The notes under the pieces are model-generated. The model saw only the letters and a list, made by a program, of their open reading frames with translations, was not told the DNA's origin and ran no database searches. Source: Blasia pusilla (Eukaryota; Marchantiophyta; Marchantiopsida; Blasiales). From it: 64,000 nt of DNA. Shown here piece after piece: positions 21,701 through 34,563 of the stretch. The position numbers and the translations under genes are program-made. The DNA is taken from NCBI GenBank assembly GCA_050084515.1, contig CM114273.1, positions 43,524,001-43,588,000 of the forward strand, given 5' to 3'. The stretch's first letter is position 1. Each line of letters starts with the position of its first letter.

Positions 21701-22739
21701 GATTTGGATGAGGAAATTATGCCGCCCAGGTATTTGGGGACCCGGGATTGCTCCCAAATCTGTGATGGAGTAACTTCTCCAAAATCAGTGAATGTTTTAT
21801 TTCAAAAGCCCTCCGTTGTTGGAAGTTCGCAACATTCGGTTGTTGGGGTGGTTCAACAATATGGGATTCCGGTCATGGAGGTGGATTGCAACCTGAAACG
21901 GTGGCATATATCTGGGAGCAACCCTGGAAGTGGACCCACTTGCAAGGCAAGATCTGATGGCATTAGGAGAGCATGCGGCACTTTCCTAAATAAGAACTGT
22001 AAAAGTACTGGATGACCACTGCCTGGGTTTTGGGGACTCAAAACCTTTGATCGTTTCACGAGGACCGAGGATCAATTGAAGCCCAAATGAATCTTGCGCT
22101 TTCCGCAAGTCTTATCCGGCTGCCATTGGAGCTTCGGGGAATACCCCCACGATTAGGCCCATCGCCGCAGGTACGAATTGCACTCAAGACGAAGTGGACA
22201 ATCTTACAAGTGCCAGTTTTAGACTTGTAGACGGAGGAAGTTCGGAGCATGTTTGCATTACAGAGACCTTTGCATTTCGTATTCAACCCAAGATTGACGT
22301 CAATATGTACCCGGAGAAGGTGGATGATCTCAATCCACTATTTGTGTTTGAGTCTAGAAATGGGGTGAAGAGAAACAGAATGTGTAGGCAAACGGTGGAG
22401 AGAGCAAAGCGAATTGCATTAGCTCGAGAGGCAAAAATGGAGATTATCGCCACAAAAGATGTCCACAATGGAAATGGAATAGGAAGGATCTATTGGGTCA
22501 GGAACAACACTGTAAATTCAAGTGTCACAAGGGTGTATGTGGTGCACATCTGTTGCTTTCCCACATGTTCATGTGATGACTTTGTCCAAAGAGAGACAAG
22601 TGGCAAAAGGTATTTCCCTTGTAAGCACATGTACTATGTGTTGCTTGTAGTTTTAAGAGAGTCGGAGGTAGGAGTAGGAATCCACCAACCAATTCTGTTC
22701 CTCAAAGAAGTGCGAAGTATTTTAAACAAACCACTTTGA
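18744..22739 (+). pseudogene. MULE transposase with DDE core and SWIM zinc finger (copy 2)
   Basis: ATG at 18744 (MDIYVKLICGSH, like the N-terminus of MuDR-type proteins). A Cys/His-rich stretch follows at about 19620-19770 (HRCPHCQ, then HVGSHTHPV). The DDE core shows FDICYRV (Asp at 20229-20231), FMADNAQSG (Asp at 20430-20432), the FHW box near 20515, and after an intron SGAESAHSSW (Glu at 21296-21298). The SWIM finger is CSCDDF (22566) with FPCKH (about 22612-22626). The intron is 20760-21233 with GT/AG ends. Exon 1 has frameshifts near 19240 and 19510 and stops near 19855 and 20626. The protein would cut and paste the element. Copy 1 lacks all of the core. Confidence 0.8.
20859..21138. 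repeat. palindrome array in the transposase intron
   Basis: Seven units near 20862, 20898, 20932, 20980, 21025, 21075 and 21110 (for example GCAACCAGTCGGA with CCGACGGGTTGC), filling most of the 474-bp intron. Confidence 0.85.
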
Positions 22740-23662
22740 GGATGCCAAATGAGGTTTTAGACTGTACTTTCATTTTTCCATAACCTTCACTTTGAGCTTG
22801 AACTCTATTCAGCCTAGGGCAAATGTCATGACCATACGGATTATGTCGTAGAGTATAGTGTGCTAGTAGAGGCCACACCTTATGTAGGGCCGTAGTGTCT
22901 AGGTAGAGATGCGGTTTCATACATAGGATTGGGGGTTACTTAGTTGAGGGCGACTTTTTCAGTAGGGCCCGCTCTTAGGTTGGAGGATATAGTGTGGAGT
23001 GCACTCAAAGAACAATTATTTCTTTGAGTTGAGCCTGTTGTGGCTCCATGAAGAGGACCCCAAGGTAATACGTATCCTATAAAATTTAGGAGTACCCATT
23101 GATGGAAAAGGTGCATTCAACCATTTCCCCTGCTTGAATCTTGTTCAATCCATAAACACGTGCAATTCCATCTCCAACTGAAACCGCCAATACCCAGTGC
23201 TGACTTGTATCGTGGGTGACAAAACCCCTACTATGGGGAACACTGGATTTTTTTTGAGCTTTTTGCCCTATCCTATTCCTGCCCACCCTACGGTTGGCGC
23301 GTATAACCTCAGAGGTTAGCCTTAGTAGTGAGTAGAGCTCTTGGCTATGGTGGTTCTCGCAAGCTTCGACCTGGATTCTCTCATCGTGGAGTGGGTTTGG
23401 CTCGATTGTATATGATTCTATACATGTTTTATGACAGTAGGTCTTTCACGGATTTCAAGTTGTGGTACACTTGTGTTTGTGGATGCTCTCGTCTATGTTA
23501 TGTATGTATGTGAGTATGGTATGTCAGCGATGTATGTTGTATGAGGATGTGGATTCGCACGACACAAATGATAGATTTTTTCCAGACCTTGGATGGAAAA
23601 AGTGATTGGTTCCACACTTATGATTCCACTAATTTTTCAGTTCTCTAAACTTTGTGCAATTT
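22740..23662. other. right internal flank of MULE copy 2, no gene seen
   Basis: Sequence between the transposase stop and the right subterminal palindrome. Short open frames only; none resembles a known family. Copy 1 has lost this part. Confidence 0.5.
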
Positions 23663-23690
23663 GCAACTCGTCGGACTCAGACGGGTTGCC
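23663..23690. repeat. right subterminal palindrome (MULE copy 2)
   Basis: A single unit, GCAACTCGTCGGA then CTCAGACGGGTTGCC, about 210 bp from the right end. The palindrome family therefore reaches both subterminal regions. Confidence 0.85.
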
Positions 23691-23849
23691 AAAATGTGGA
23701 AGAGGAAAAAAAAATTGTGGGAGTAATTAAGAACTGAGCACAAAAGTGCAGAAAAAATCACACATAAAGTTTCCTCTCTTCAACCCAACGGAAAATCTCT
23801 TCAAATCACAAGAAACTCTCTTAAAAAAAAGTATCTCTTTCAGTTGAGG

Positions 23850-23900
23850 GTAGTTTCCTCTCTCCTCTCTTCCTCTCTTCCTCTCCTCTTACTGCACCTC
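23850..23900 (-). repeat. right terminus of MULE copy 2
   Basis: Reverse complement begins GAGGTGCAGTAAGAGGAGAGG and continues with purine-rich AGGAAGAGAGGA motifs, comparable to the left terminus at 11720-11780. Confidence 0.65.
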
Positions 23901-23909
23901 CTCTAGAAC
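23901..23909. repeat. 9-bp target-site duplication, right copy (MULE copy 2)
   Basis: CTCTAGAAC, identical to 11711-11719. Confidence 0.92.
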
Positions 23910-24419
23910 CTACACTCGCCGCATCCAAGAACACTGCTGGGCCAATCCAGGCACGCACTTGATGAGCACTCGTCACCACTCGTAACCTGGAGTCTCCTAA
24001 GATCGGCACATTCTCCAGAATGTAGGCTGGAGAACGAGACTGGTGCTCTTGAAATTGCCATAAGACCCTCAACATCTCCCAAAACAACCTAGATCGAGTG
24101 TCAGCAAACCCGCTCCCTCGTCCAACACTCGATTGGCCCTGACATGGCCAACCGGAAATGACCAAATCAATGGTCCCACCCGCTCTAAGTCCTGCACCCT
24201 CATCAAAAAAATATCCCTCGGTAGGGAACCTTGGTACCCTTGTACCGCGGACGCAGACAATAAGTCCGGGAAATTTTAGCGTAACTGCACCACATGTCGT
24301 AGTGAGACAGGCCTTGCAACATCATCACTCTCCATCTACAGGTACTACTATACTCGCACTCCTTCCTGCAAAACAACAACTAACCCGGTGCTCATCCCTC
24401 CAAAGAGATCTAACACTTA
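23901..24419 (-). pseudogene. gypsy C5-cytosine DNA methyltransferase, N-terminal part (motifs I-VIII)
   Basis: Minus strand from 24419: VLDLFGGMSTGL (motif I; FGG at 24404-24396), VARPVSLRH (motif II-III region), then after a one-base frame change IDLVISGWPCQGQS (motif IV with catalytic Cys, near 24145), ADTRSRLFWEMLR, YILENVPILGD (motif VI ENV) and GPAVFLDAASVGSR (motif VIII), where MULE copy 2 interrupts. Stops lie just before motif I and after GVRV. The domain continues at 11323-11719. Such enzymes transfer a methyl group from SAM to cytosine C5. Similarity is to DRM/DNMT3-like enzymes by motif spacing. It lies between protease and reverse transcriptase, in frame with the upstream pol segment apart from one stop. 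Confidence 0.85.
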
Positions 24420-24746
24420 AATACCCTCCTCCAGGGTACTCCACACAATAGGTGTGGTATCCAAGGGTGTCATCATGGCACTACCTGCTACCTCGGGTTC
24501 CTCAGACGCATCACGCTCCGGTGTAAATGCCTCGCTCCACGCGGTCTGCACGTGCTCACCTGCCAATCGTCGAAGCTCCTCACTCGAGCCCCACAGCATC
24601 ACCTCTCCTCCACAGAATGATGCACCTACCATAACACTCCTCTCCATAGAAATGTCAAGAACGGGAGTATCCTCTGTATGGACATGTCCCTCAATCAAAT
24701 CACTAGGCCAAGTGATGGCACTGCTAAATGCTACTAAGGTCGCCAT
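24417..24746 (-). pseudogene. gypsy pol linker between protease and methyltransferase
   Basis: A 109-residue open frame reaching a TAA immediately before methyltransferase motif I, in the same frame as that motif. No known domain recognised. It is probably a spacer of the pol polyprotein. Confidence 0.5.
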
Positions 24747-24749
24747 CTC

Positions 24750-25184
24750 TTATGGCCGTTGCTCGATCACTTCACCTATGAATCGAACGGGTAATGAGCT
24801 AAGGCGCCCATCACCTGACTTCCATCCTGGTCTGTGGGAGGCTGACTCCTCCCAGTAATCCAGGGAAAACCCCATCGGATATAACACTGCTCCACTACCC
24901 AAGACGTTGTAGAACTCTGCATTAGTCACTATCGTCTTGGCTCCCACCACGGACTCATCTATAGGATGTCCCAGACGAATCCTCACCACGATCTCCTATC
25001 GGATGATATATTGTGTGGTACTGGCTCCACCCAAAGATGTTTGTATCCGGAATGGACAACGCTCCACATCGGCTCTCATCAAGCCCAATCCTCTTAATGA
25101 CGCTTTCCCTAACATCAAGGGTTGCACTCTTGAATCCAACAAGACGCGTTGCGGACTAAAAGCTCTACCTCCAGGACTCACCAA
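24750..25184 (-). pseudogene. gypsy aspartic protease region
   Basis: The minus-strand frame shows VLLDSRVQPLMLGKA followed by CPFRIQTSLGGAS and, after a stop near 24992, VTNAEFYNVLGSGAVLYPMGF and LDYWEES. The order matches a retropepsin-like domain whose active site should read D-S/T-G; here the Gly position is Arg (DSR), so the enzyme would be inactive. It normally processes gag-pol. The preceding frame (25200-25901) probably encodes the gag-protease linker. Confidence 0.65.
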
Positions 25185-25199
25185 CTGGAAGACCTCTCC

Positions 25200-25901
25200 T
25201 CAGTTATCCAACAACACAACACCAAGAGAACCCATGGCACGCTCTATCGCGGGTCTAGTGGGCATCTCCGCCATCCTAGCAGTCGTAGCTTGCCATGAAT
25301 CTGACATGGACGGCCCGAGCATCGTCTCCAAGGGCAGGTCCATCACCTCCTCTGCAATCAGCTCTGAACGTGATGCAGAAACTCCAACTTCACGCTCACA
25401 TAGCGTAGCGGCCAGCCAAAAAGCCTCGGCGGGCGTACCCCCCAACGTCATAACATCGGAAGCAGAAAATAAAGGAGCGCGGTACACAATGGTGGCCTCC
25501 CCCAAAAAGGTGCTCGACACATGCCCCTCTTGAGCATCAACAATATGAGTCGTCACACTCGCTTCTCCCATTGTCCTCCGTGCATGCACACCAACAACAT
25601 CACCAACTCTCCGGGAACTCTGATCATGACCCATCCATGGGGTCCTCATCGCCTCGGACAACGTGAAAGACTGAGAAAGCCTAGTCTGTTTCCTTGCTTC
25701 CCCTCGCTGTGGATCCAACTCTACGGCTCCTCCACGCGTCACAACTACGGCTGCCTCCATCTGGGTAACCCCGCATATCCAACTAGGATCCTCCATATCT
25801 CTGGCTGCTCCATATGATGTCGATGCCACGGATCCGGCATCGGGTAACCTCAATGCCATAGTGGCAATCTGCTCTTGTAGCTGTTGTATCTGAGCAGCCA
25901 T
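25200..25901 (-). pseudogene. gypsy gag-pol linker, open frame of 233 residues
   Basis: A long open frame between the gag zinc knuckles and the protease. It begins with a short Gln-rich helix (MAAQIQQLQEQIA). No domain recognised. Its position, strand and composition make it part of the same polyprotein. Confidence 0.5.
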
Positions 25902-27235
25902 CCCAGCCTCACATCCGGCGTCTCCCTCGGCGCATCTAGGTGATGGTACTCTACCTCCTCCACGGGCAGCTCCACCACCGTGTTGGGCAACTCCAGCTCC
26001 TCGTCCCCCAACAGGACTACCTGGTGCACAATCTCTAGCCCACCCGGACCGGCTACTCGCTCTAGTGCCCTCTCTGGCCCTCGGTCCGGACGTAACTCAC
26101 GATGTAAACTGTAACACTTGGCAAGTGTATGACCATACCTCTGACAATAGTCACAGTGATAACCTCCTGGTGCAGCACCATCTCCTCCTCCATGCAAAGG
26201 CACACGTTCATGACCCTGACGAGTGCGATCGCGCTGATGGTGGGCTCCACCACATGACCAACAAGTAATAGTATACGGCTGTTTTTAAGCCGCATAGGAA
26301 GGCGTAGGTCTCTTTGGCACGGCCTCTCGGAATCCTCCGTGAGCTCGTGGTGCCACAGTCGACCTATCTCAGAGTCCACGTTGCTGCACAGGTGGTGCAG
26401 AAAATCGTGACTACTCTCGCCCAGAACCCATGGTGGCTACGCTCTCCTCCGCCATGTTGCACTCAATGTTCTCGGCGGTCCTAAAAACATCTCTCAATGT
26501 AGGGGAGGTAATCATAAGAAGCACCCCCTCCCGCACCCGTGTCCACAGGGTCCGGTCCAACATCGCGTACCATGACTGGAGAGCCTGAGCTTCTATCATC
26601 CCCTAAGTGATGTTGATCAACCAGCGCAAACCAGTGCAAGCCTCACGCAAACTCTCACCCGGGTGCCTTTGGAAGTCGTGGATGCTCCCCAACTTCTTCG
26701 TTCGTACCCCTTGGTAGCTCGCCCTCAACTCAGCAAAGAACTCAACCATAGGGTTGAACCTGGGACAAACCCGACTAAACGATACAATTGCTCCCGTACG
26801 AGTGATCCCTCCTAAAACGTCACTAGTGGAAGATGAAGTAGCCTCTCCTAACTCCTCCTCCTCATTTGGGAATGGATTTGTCCATAACACATAATGTGGG
26901 TCATAATAGAGCCTCCACGCCTCGATCTCGCGTACATATCACTGAGAGAACTCATGGTAATCGTCCATGGGCGCCCCCTCTAAATGTTGGAACATACCGT
27001 TCCATGTTGTAAGCGGGTTGAACTCTCTAGAGTTCATGGCCCGTTGGGAGTCGCCCCAACTCCTAAACTCTGCTATGAAATCATGCAACTCAATCGTACC
27101 TACTGCACCTGAAAACCTACGCAGTCCTCTACCCCGGTCGTCCATCTCGTACGCCCAATTGGTAGGACCACTCACAATATGTGGCGATGTGCTCACAAAC
27201 TCCTCTATACCCTCCCCCTCGTCTGACGATGACAC
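25850..27235 (-). pseudogene. gypsy gag with CCHC zinc knuckles
   Basis: Start near 27235 (MSSSDEGEGIEEF). Capsid-like features follow: IELHDFIAEFRSW, then HPGESLREACTGLRWLI near 26640. Two knuckles occur near 26275 and 26155: CWSCGGAHHQRDR, where the last Cys is replaced, and an intact CDYCQRYGHTLAKC. Stops near 26940, 26603, 26410, 26350 and 26286 break the frame. Gag packages the element RNA. Confidence 0.75.
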
Positions 27236-27414
27236 AGAAGGAGGTTGAGATGGTCCCTCACGTGGTGACCCTTGGAACCTCGCGCCACTCCGTGTAAAAC
27301 CTCTAGAGCTACTCTCGGGTTCACCACCTCACCTCTGAAAGTCCGAAACGGACGCCGTGATGACCCTCGTGCCCCTCTCACCCGATCACTCTCGCCTCGC
27401 AAGTAATCCCTCAA

Positions 27415-29476
27415 TCACTCATCCCAAACATTCGGCACTTGATCTACACTCTCCCTCCCCGAGATATGTAACGTGCGGCAACAAGCGGCGTGGTGCGGCA
27501 AATCGACGAGGCTATCATCTCATCGACAACCTACCCTCAACTCCGGACATCCCACACAGGTCTATGTCCCCTAAACCACATACATAAATGATGCTCTCAG
27601 CATCCACACACCCAATATCCCCAAATAAACAACCCAAATCCCAGAATCCCTCACACGTGCAAGGTAAAGGACAAGAATGGGCAACCTGAACACATATCGA
27701 TGTCGCTCCTCAGCAAGTGCAAATCTCGACCCCAACTCGATTGTGGAGACAACTCCTCCAATCAGCAAGTCATACTCCTCTCATACTGATGTTGCTCAAA
27801 ACTCCTCGATAGACAGTGCGGTTCCAGTGGAACGTTGCAGCATTGCAGGCGACACGGAACGGCTACGAACGGCACGGCCCTCGATGGTGGGATGCGGCAC
27901 TCGGTGGCATACCCTCCTCAATCAACAATAAACCCACACTGTGCTCCACAATGACGGAGCAGCTTCACGATCAAGACGGTGCGGTGCGGCCACGAGCGGC
28001 ACGGCGCGGCAATTGATGGCGCGTTGCAGCTACGGGCATCACGGCACGGTACTCGATCGTCGTCGAGTGGCTACCAATCAGAACATAGCAGCATGAAATC
28101 AAAACTCAAACACCATAACTGGAGGTTATCTGACATCACTGGTTGATGACAAAACTACGATGATGGTGGCGGAAAAAACAAAGTACGTGGTAGCGACGCA
28201 AGTCAGAGAATCAACAAACATCGTGGAAGATCCTCCAATCCGTAACGGCGGCAATGGTAACCAAAGGATGGACACCGGACGATGGATCATTGATGGTGAC
28301 GGCCGACCAGTGATGGTGACAGTTGACCAATGAAGGTGACGGTGATGGTTGATCATCGACGGTAGACCGTTGACGGTGACTATGACGGCAATGGCCGTCG
28401 TCGGTGTGGCGGCTGGTTTAGGGTTTGAACAATTTAACCCTAAAAATTGCCTAGCATTGGCAGTTTTGCAAGATTAACCATAATATTTTGCTCGCAACTC
28501 CAAATTGCACATCATTTGTTGCACAGCGTGCACAGCATCACGATCTACAACAAGGTTAAAAAATATTTAGAATCAGATATTCTTGTAAAAACTCACAGGG
28601 ACTATTGTAAAGCCCAATGTCTCTTTCTCCTACACAAAATTTGGTTGCGCTTCCGCACTAATTTCTCCCAACGAAAATGTAAAACCTATAAAAATACAAA
28701 TCAGCAAGCTACATGGTGCTTCCAAGAGCACCGACATGAGGCAACCTGCCCCCATAATCAATCCCTATCAGAAATTGGGCAGCGCTTCCGCGCGCCACTC
28801 TTCCACACAAAAAATCGGCAAATGCAAAGAACAATCAAAGCAACCCTTGCTCCGGTGAGCACTCCCATGAGCTGCTGAACGGGGAACACGGTTTCCAACC
28901 TAAAAAAATAGCGAGTGACCGGTGAGCTTCCCCTTGAAGCTCTCTCACTCTCTCATTCTCTCTTTGTAAAGTAAGATCTAATCTCTCTCTACACCATCTC
29001 ACACCATAGCTCTCAAAGGTGTGCATTCTCTCTCTCTCATGTCAAACCAAACCCACTCTCCTAATGAGAGGCTTGGGTTACACTCACAAGGCAAGGGACC
29101 ATAGCGCCGCCGCCTCATGCTAAGAGGTTCAACAAAGAGAGAATGAGCTCTCAAGCTTCCTCTCTTGGAGGTATATACCCTTCCCTCTCCCAAGCCCTCT
29201 CAACCATAACCTATGCTCGTAGGTCACCTCCTTGGCTCTCTTGATCTACTATAGCGGGTCAAGGGCCACTTCCCAAAGTGGAAAGTCAACTATCCCCAAT
29301 ATGGAAACTTACTCGAAATAGTAAGTTTCTCTATATAGCTCCAAATGAGCCGAAACGAAGGGGAAACCTACTCTCTCAAGTTTCCCAAGGCCGCAACAGG
29401 TCATCCTCAACCTCCTGGGCTTGTCCTCCACTACTTATGCATACGCTTTGCTAGATCCCGCCGATCTATCCTAACA
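27415..29476 (-). other. possible 5' leader and LTR of the gypsy element (unproven)
   Basis: No gene seen. At 29476 the minus strand starts TGTTAGGATAGATC, an LTR-like beginning, and TATA-like stretches follow near 29335 and 29175. I found no clear primer-binding site and no second LTR in the window, so this stays a guess. 27930-28060 is rich in GCGGCACGG repeats and 28280-28390 in GGTGACGG/GACCA repeats, both low-complexity and degenerate. Confidence 0.25.
28280..28390. repeat. degenerate GGTGACGGT-type repeats
   Basis: Repeated GATGGTGACGGCCGACC-like segments in several variants, about 20-25 bp apart. Confidence 0.6.
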
Positions 29477-30021
29477 ATCATGACACGTCCCCCGACATTT
29501 ATAGTAATATCACTAGGTATGTGGTCATAGTAGTGAATCAATGACGTATTGATGCGAGAATTTGGAGCCTTGCTATATACAGACATCCTAAATGAGTCCC
29601 AAAAATATCCCATTTTCACTTGAATTTGATAAAAAATCTCAAAGTCGAGAGAGAGTAGAGTAGAGTAGATTTTTAGTCCACGGGAAGCCGATCTGGCTTA
29701 TGGGACCCCTTCCACATATGTGAAATTGACATCGCATCCGACATGGCACCTTCACATCTAGATTTGGGGTTCTCACTCAAGAGATTTGGTTTTTGTTTTT
29801 CTTTTGTGAAGGCCTGGAATTTTATCCAGATTTTTAACCTGGGAGCATAGTCAAGGCACACAAGGCGTTCTCTCTCTCGAACATGGACCATCCATGCCCT
29901 AGGTAGGGGATGCCACTGCCCTGGGGTTGAGACCGCCCCCCACTGTCCAAGGGGAGAGTTGAAACCCAAGACCTCTTCAAGAGGACCTTATGTTTGTTCA
30001 GCTAACCTCTTGGTCATCTTG

Positions 30022-30023
<2 letters not shown>
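29477..30023. other. intergenic, nothing recognised
   Basis: Only short open frames. No known repeat family identified. Confidence 0.4.

Positions 30024-30081
<58 letters not shown>
30024..30081. repeat. (GA)n microsatellite
   Basis: Uninterrupted AG dinucleotides, about 29 units. Confidence 0.98.
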
Positions 30082-30084
<3 letters not shown>

Positions 30085-32118
30085 GACATACCTGAAGAAG
30101 TAGCTTCTTTTGGAGTGCATAATTAAAATCCTCAATCAGAATCTACATGGCACATTCAAAATTAAGATCAAATCACATTTGGTGATGACGATCACCAACT
30201 CATCTTCTTCCACACTAGAGACACATGAAGGAAATCTCCAAAAGGTAGGAGGTTAGTGAAGACACACGAGGAATATCTTTTAACATTACAACCTTGGGTA
30301 GTTTTATTCAATTCATGAAACTCAATACAAGAATCATTTTCCTTCTCCAACCACTAAACTCTAAACCCTATATTTTGTGGACATATCAACAACTTTCAAC
30401 TTTCCTGAACATGTCCCCTACATCCCCTACCTCTTCAAGAGGAAGGTGGAACAGTTGTCTGTACTCCTCAATCTCAGAAAAGTCCAGGTAGTCTGTACCT
30501 GTTGTGATTGCATTACAGAAATACGAAAAGAATTGTCAATAGTTTCAGATTGTTGCATTTCTAAAAATTTTGACCATTATCTCAAAGCCCGCATAACCTG
30601 TCCCTGATAAATCAATTGGAAAGTCAAGATAGTGCACATACTCCTGATAAGATGAAGAACAAGGATAAATCCCAAGGTAGGTGCATGGAAGCCCACAACA
30701 CCGTTGTATCTCAGTTTATCTTAGTGAAGATGCAACACTTAGACTTCTCTTTGATATACACCAATAAGAAGAATTGACTTAAACCTAGGTGTTTTCCACT
30801 AGACAAGGAAGAACACTCCATGAAATCTTACCAAAACCCCTGATGAATTGAAAAACGTTCCCGCCGTTAACTCTTTTACCATCCTCCTCCCAAGGACAAA
30901 GTGAGCATGAAGAGATGTTCGTTCACACTCCTCAGAAATAAGTGAATACAGATCGAGACAATGGACGCAAAATCTACTAATTCAAAGAGAGTTTTCAATC
31001 GGCTGTCAGATCTTACGTAAATAACGGATTTCTTAGAGATCGTATGTTTTTTGTAGCTTAAATCTTACATGAAGGGACATCATCTCAAAGATTTTTGGAT
31101 ATATTATGACCATCAAAATTAAAGTTGTTGTAGCCCACCCATAGCTCAACTGTTCGGCAACGAGTAGCTACTTTGATTCTCTCTAAATCTAAAGAGGAGA
31201 AGGTCAAATGGCAAATCCCTGGCAAGCATTTTCGGACTTGGTGCAAGCTCTATTCTATGCGGATGCGGTGTTGTCAAGTAGGGGCTAGTGAAGGAAAATG
31301 ATGCAAAATGTTGTGATCCATAGCCTACCAATATTTTTGCACTCTCATTGAGTTTCCTCTCGACTTTCCCTCGGGAGACAAAATCTAAATAACAAAACGG
31401 AAGGGAAACATCGACTCCTCAACGAACAGGTTCACAACCGCTTATCACAAGCCCTCTACTTCTTTCAACCATCGACTTGAGACTCTCCGGATGTGATCGA
31501 CCTCCGCACAAATGGATCAAATTCCTTTCACACCAAATGAAGACAATCTTACTAGCAGGCCATCGAAAGCCTTCAGGAGCCCGCAGAGCACGTACAGTCA
31601 AATCCTACGAGTTCACAACGGATTCCCACATGATGATGGATCTTCACCATTCCTTTGGACCAACACCAATCCGACTTCACAAACTCCCGAGACACAAACC
31701 TTCAACAAAACAAAATCAATTTCCAGTCATGCAAAGCGTAAAGGATCCGATTAAACGCCACCAACTACTCCACGACCCCGCATATTTGTACATTCATCAG
31801 CCAACAAAAGATTGCACTAGAATACGATTCTCCTCATCTCAAAGGCCAAGGAATGTCGAAGACCAATTTCCCGCCCGACATTGGAAAAGTTACAATGTTA
31901 AGCAGAGCTCCATAGCTTTGGCATTTGCGCTCACCTCAGGTTTCCGTGCTACTCTGGCAACGGGATGGATTTGAAGTGATGAAGGATGGCTGAGGGCGAT
32001 GGACTAGCTCCGGCAGCTAAAAAGTACCGCTCATCAATAGCTGCTATTGCAACAATGCATTCTCGTCTTAAGAGCGATAGTGGGCTTACTTGAATTCGAG
32101 TCTCTGACTCTCCTTGCA
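30082..32118. other. intergenic, nothing recognised
   Basis: No coding frame with family resemblance. The longest open frames (31477-31974 and neighbours) have no recognisable motif. Confidence 0.4.

Positions 32119-33300
<1,182 letters not shown>

Positions 33301-33383
<83 letters not shown>
33301..33383. repeat. (GA)n microsatellite
   Basis: About 41 GA units without interruption, followed by AT-rich DNA to 33600. Confidence 0.98.
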
Positions 33384-33387
<4 letters not shown>

Positions 33388-33760
33388 TTTAGTAGTTATA
33401 TTATTAGAAAATAATTTTTAGGAAGAAATTTTGAGTCTCTTTCATGTTCTATTGAATTTCCATTCTAAAATTTAAAATTTTTATTTAGATATTTTAAATA
33501 ATAAAATTTAAAATTTAAAGTTAAGTTTGGAAGGAAAATTATATATTATTTTGGAAAAAGTGATAAAAAATAAAAATAGATTAGTATTTTTTATCTTCCC
33601 CCTCTCTAAGTGATGGTTTAGTCACTTAATATGACTAAACCATCATGTGAGTAATTCTTGAGTGATTAGATCGGTTTTGGAGTAACTAAGTATAATTCAA
33701 ATAACTCTTAGTAACACAAGTCATAAACGTGTGGGTTTAAAATGACTTATTTCTACTAGT

Positions 33761-34563
<803 letters not shown>

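Larger units (their letters stand above)
11720..23900 (+). mobile_element. MULE copy 2, 12.2-kb Mutator-like transposon with two genes
   Basis: Bounded by CTCTAGAAC on both sides, inserted in the gypsy methyltransferase frame. Ends are purine-rich on the left and pyrimidine-rich on the right, giving a weak inverted repeat around AGGAGA-AGGAAGAGAGGA. It contains a plus-strand transposase (18744-22739), a minus-strand ParB-like/methyltransferase-like gene (13286-17549) and palindrome arrays in the centre, introns and subterminal regions. Both genes carry lesions, so it is probably not autonomous now. Confidence 0.9.
1..27414 (-). mobile_element. Ty3/gypsy LTR retrotransposon encoding a DNA methyltransferase, nested and decayed, partial
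   Basis: Minus-strand retroelement split into three segments: 23901-27414, 11323-11719 and 1-2177. Read 5' to 3' it carries gag with CCHC knuckles, protease, a C5-cytosine methyltransferase domain, reverse transcriptase, RNase H and the start of integrase; integrase after reverse transcriptase is the Ty3/gypsy order. Two MULE copies separate the segments. Many in-frame stops and frameshifts show that it is dead. The 3' LTR is outside the window. The 5' limit is not firmly placed; 27415-29476 could hold leader and LTR. The methyltransferase between protease and reverse transcriptase is the unusual part. Capture of cytosine methyltransferases by retrotransposons is known from some algae and other eukaryotes; whether this lineage is described cannot be told from the sequence. 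Confidence 0.85.
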
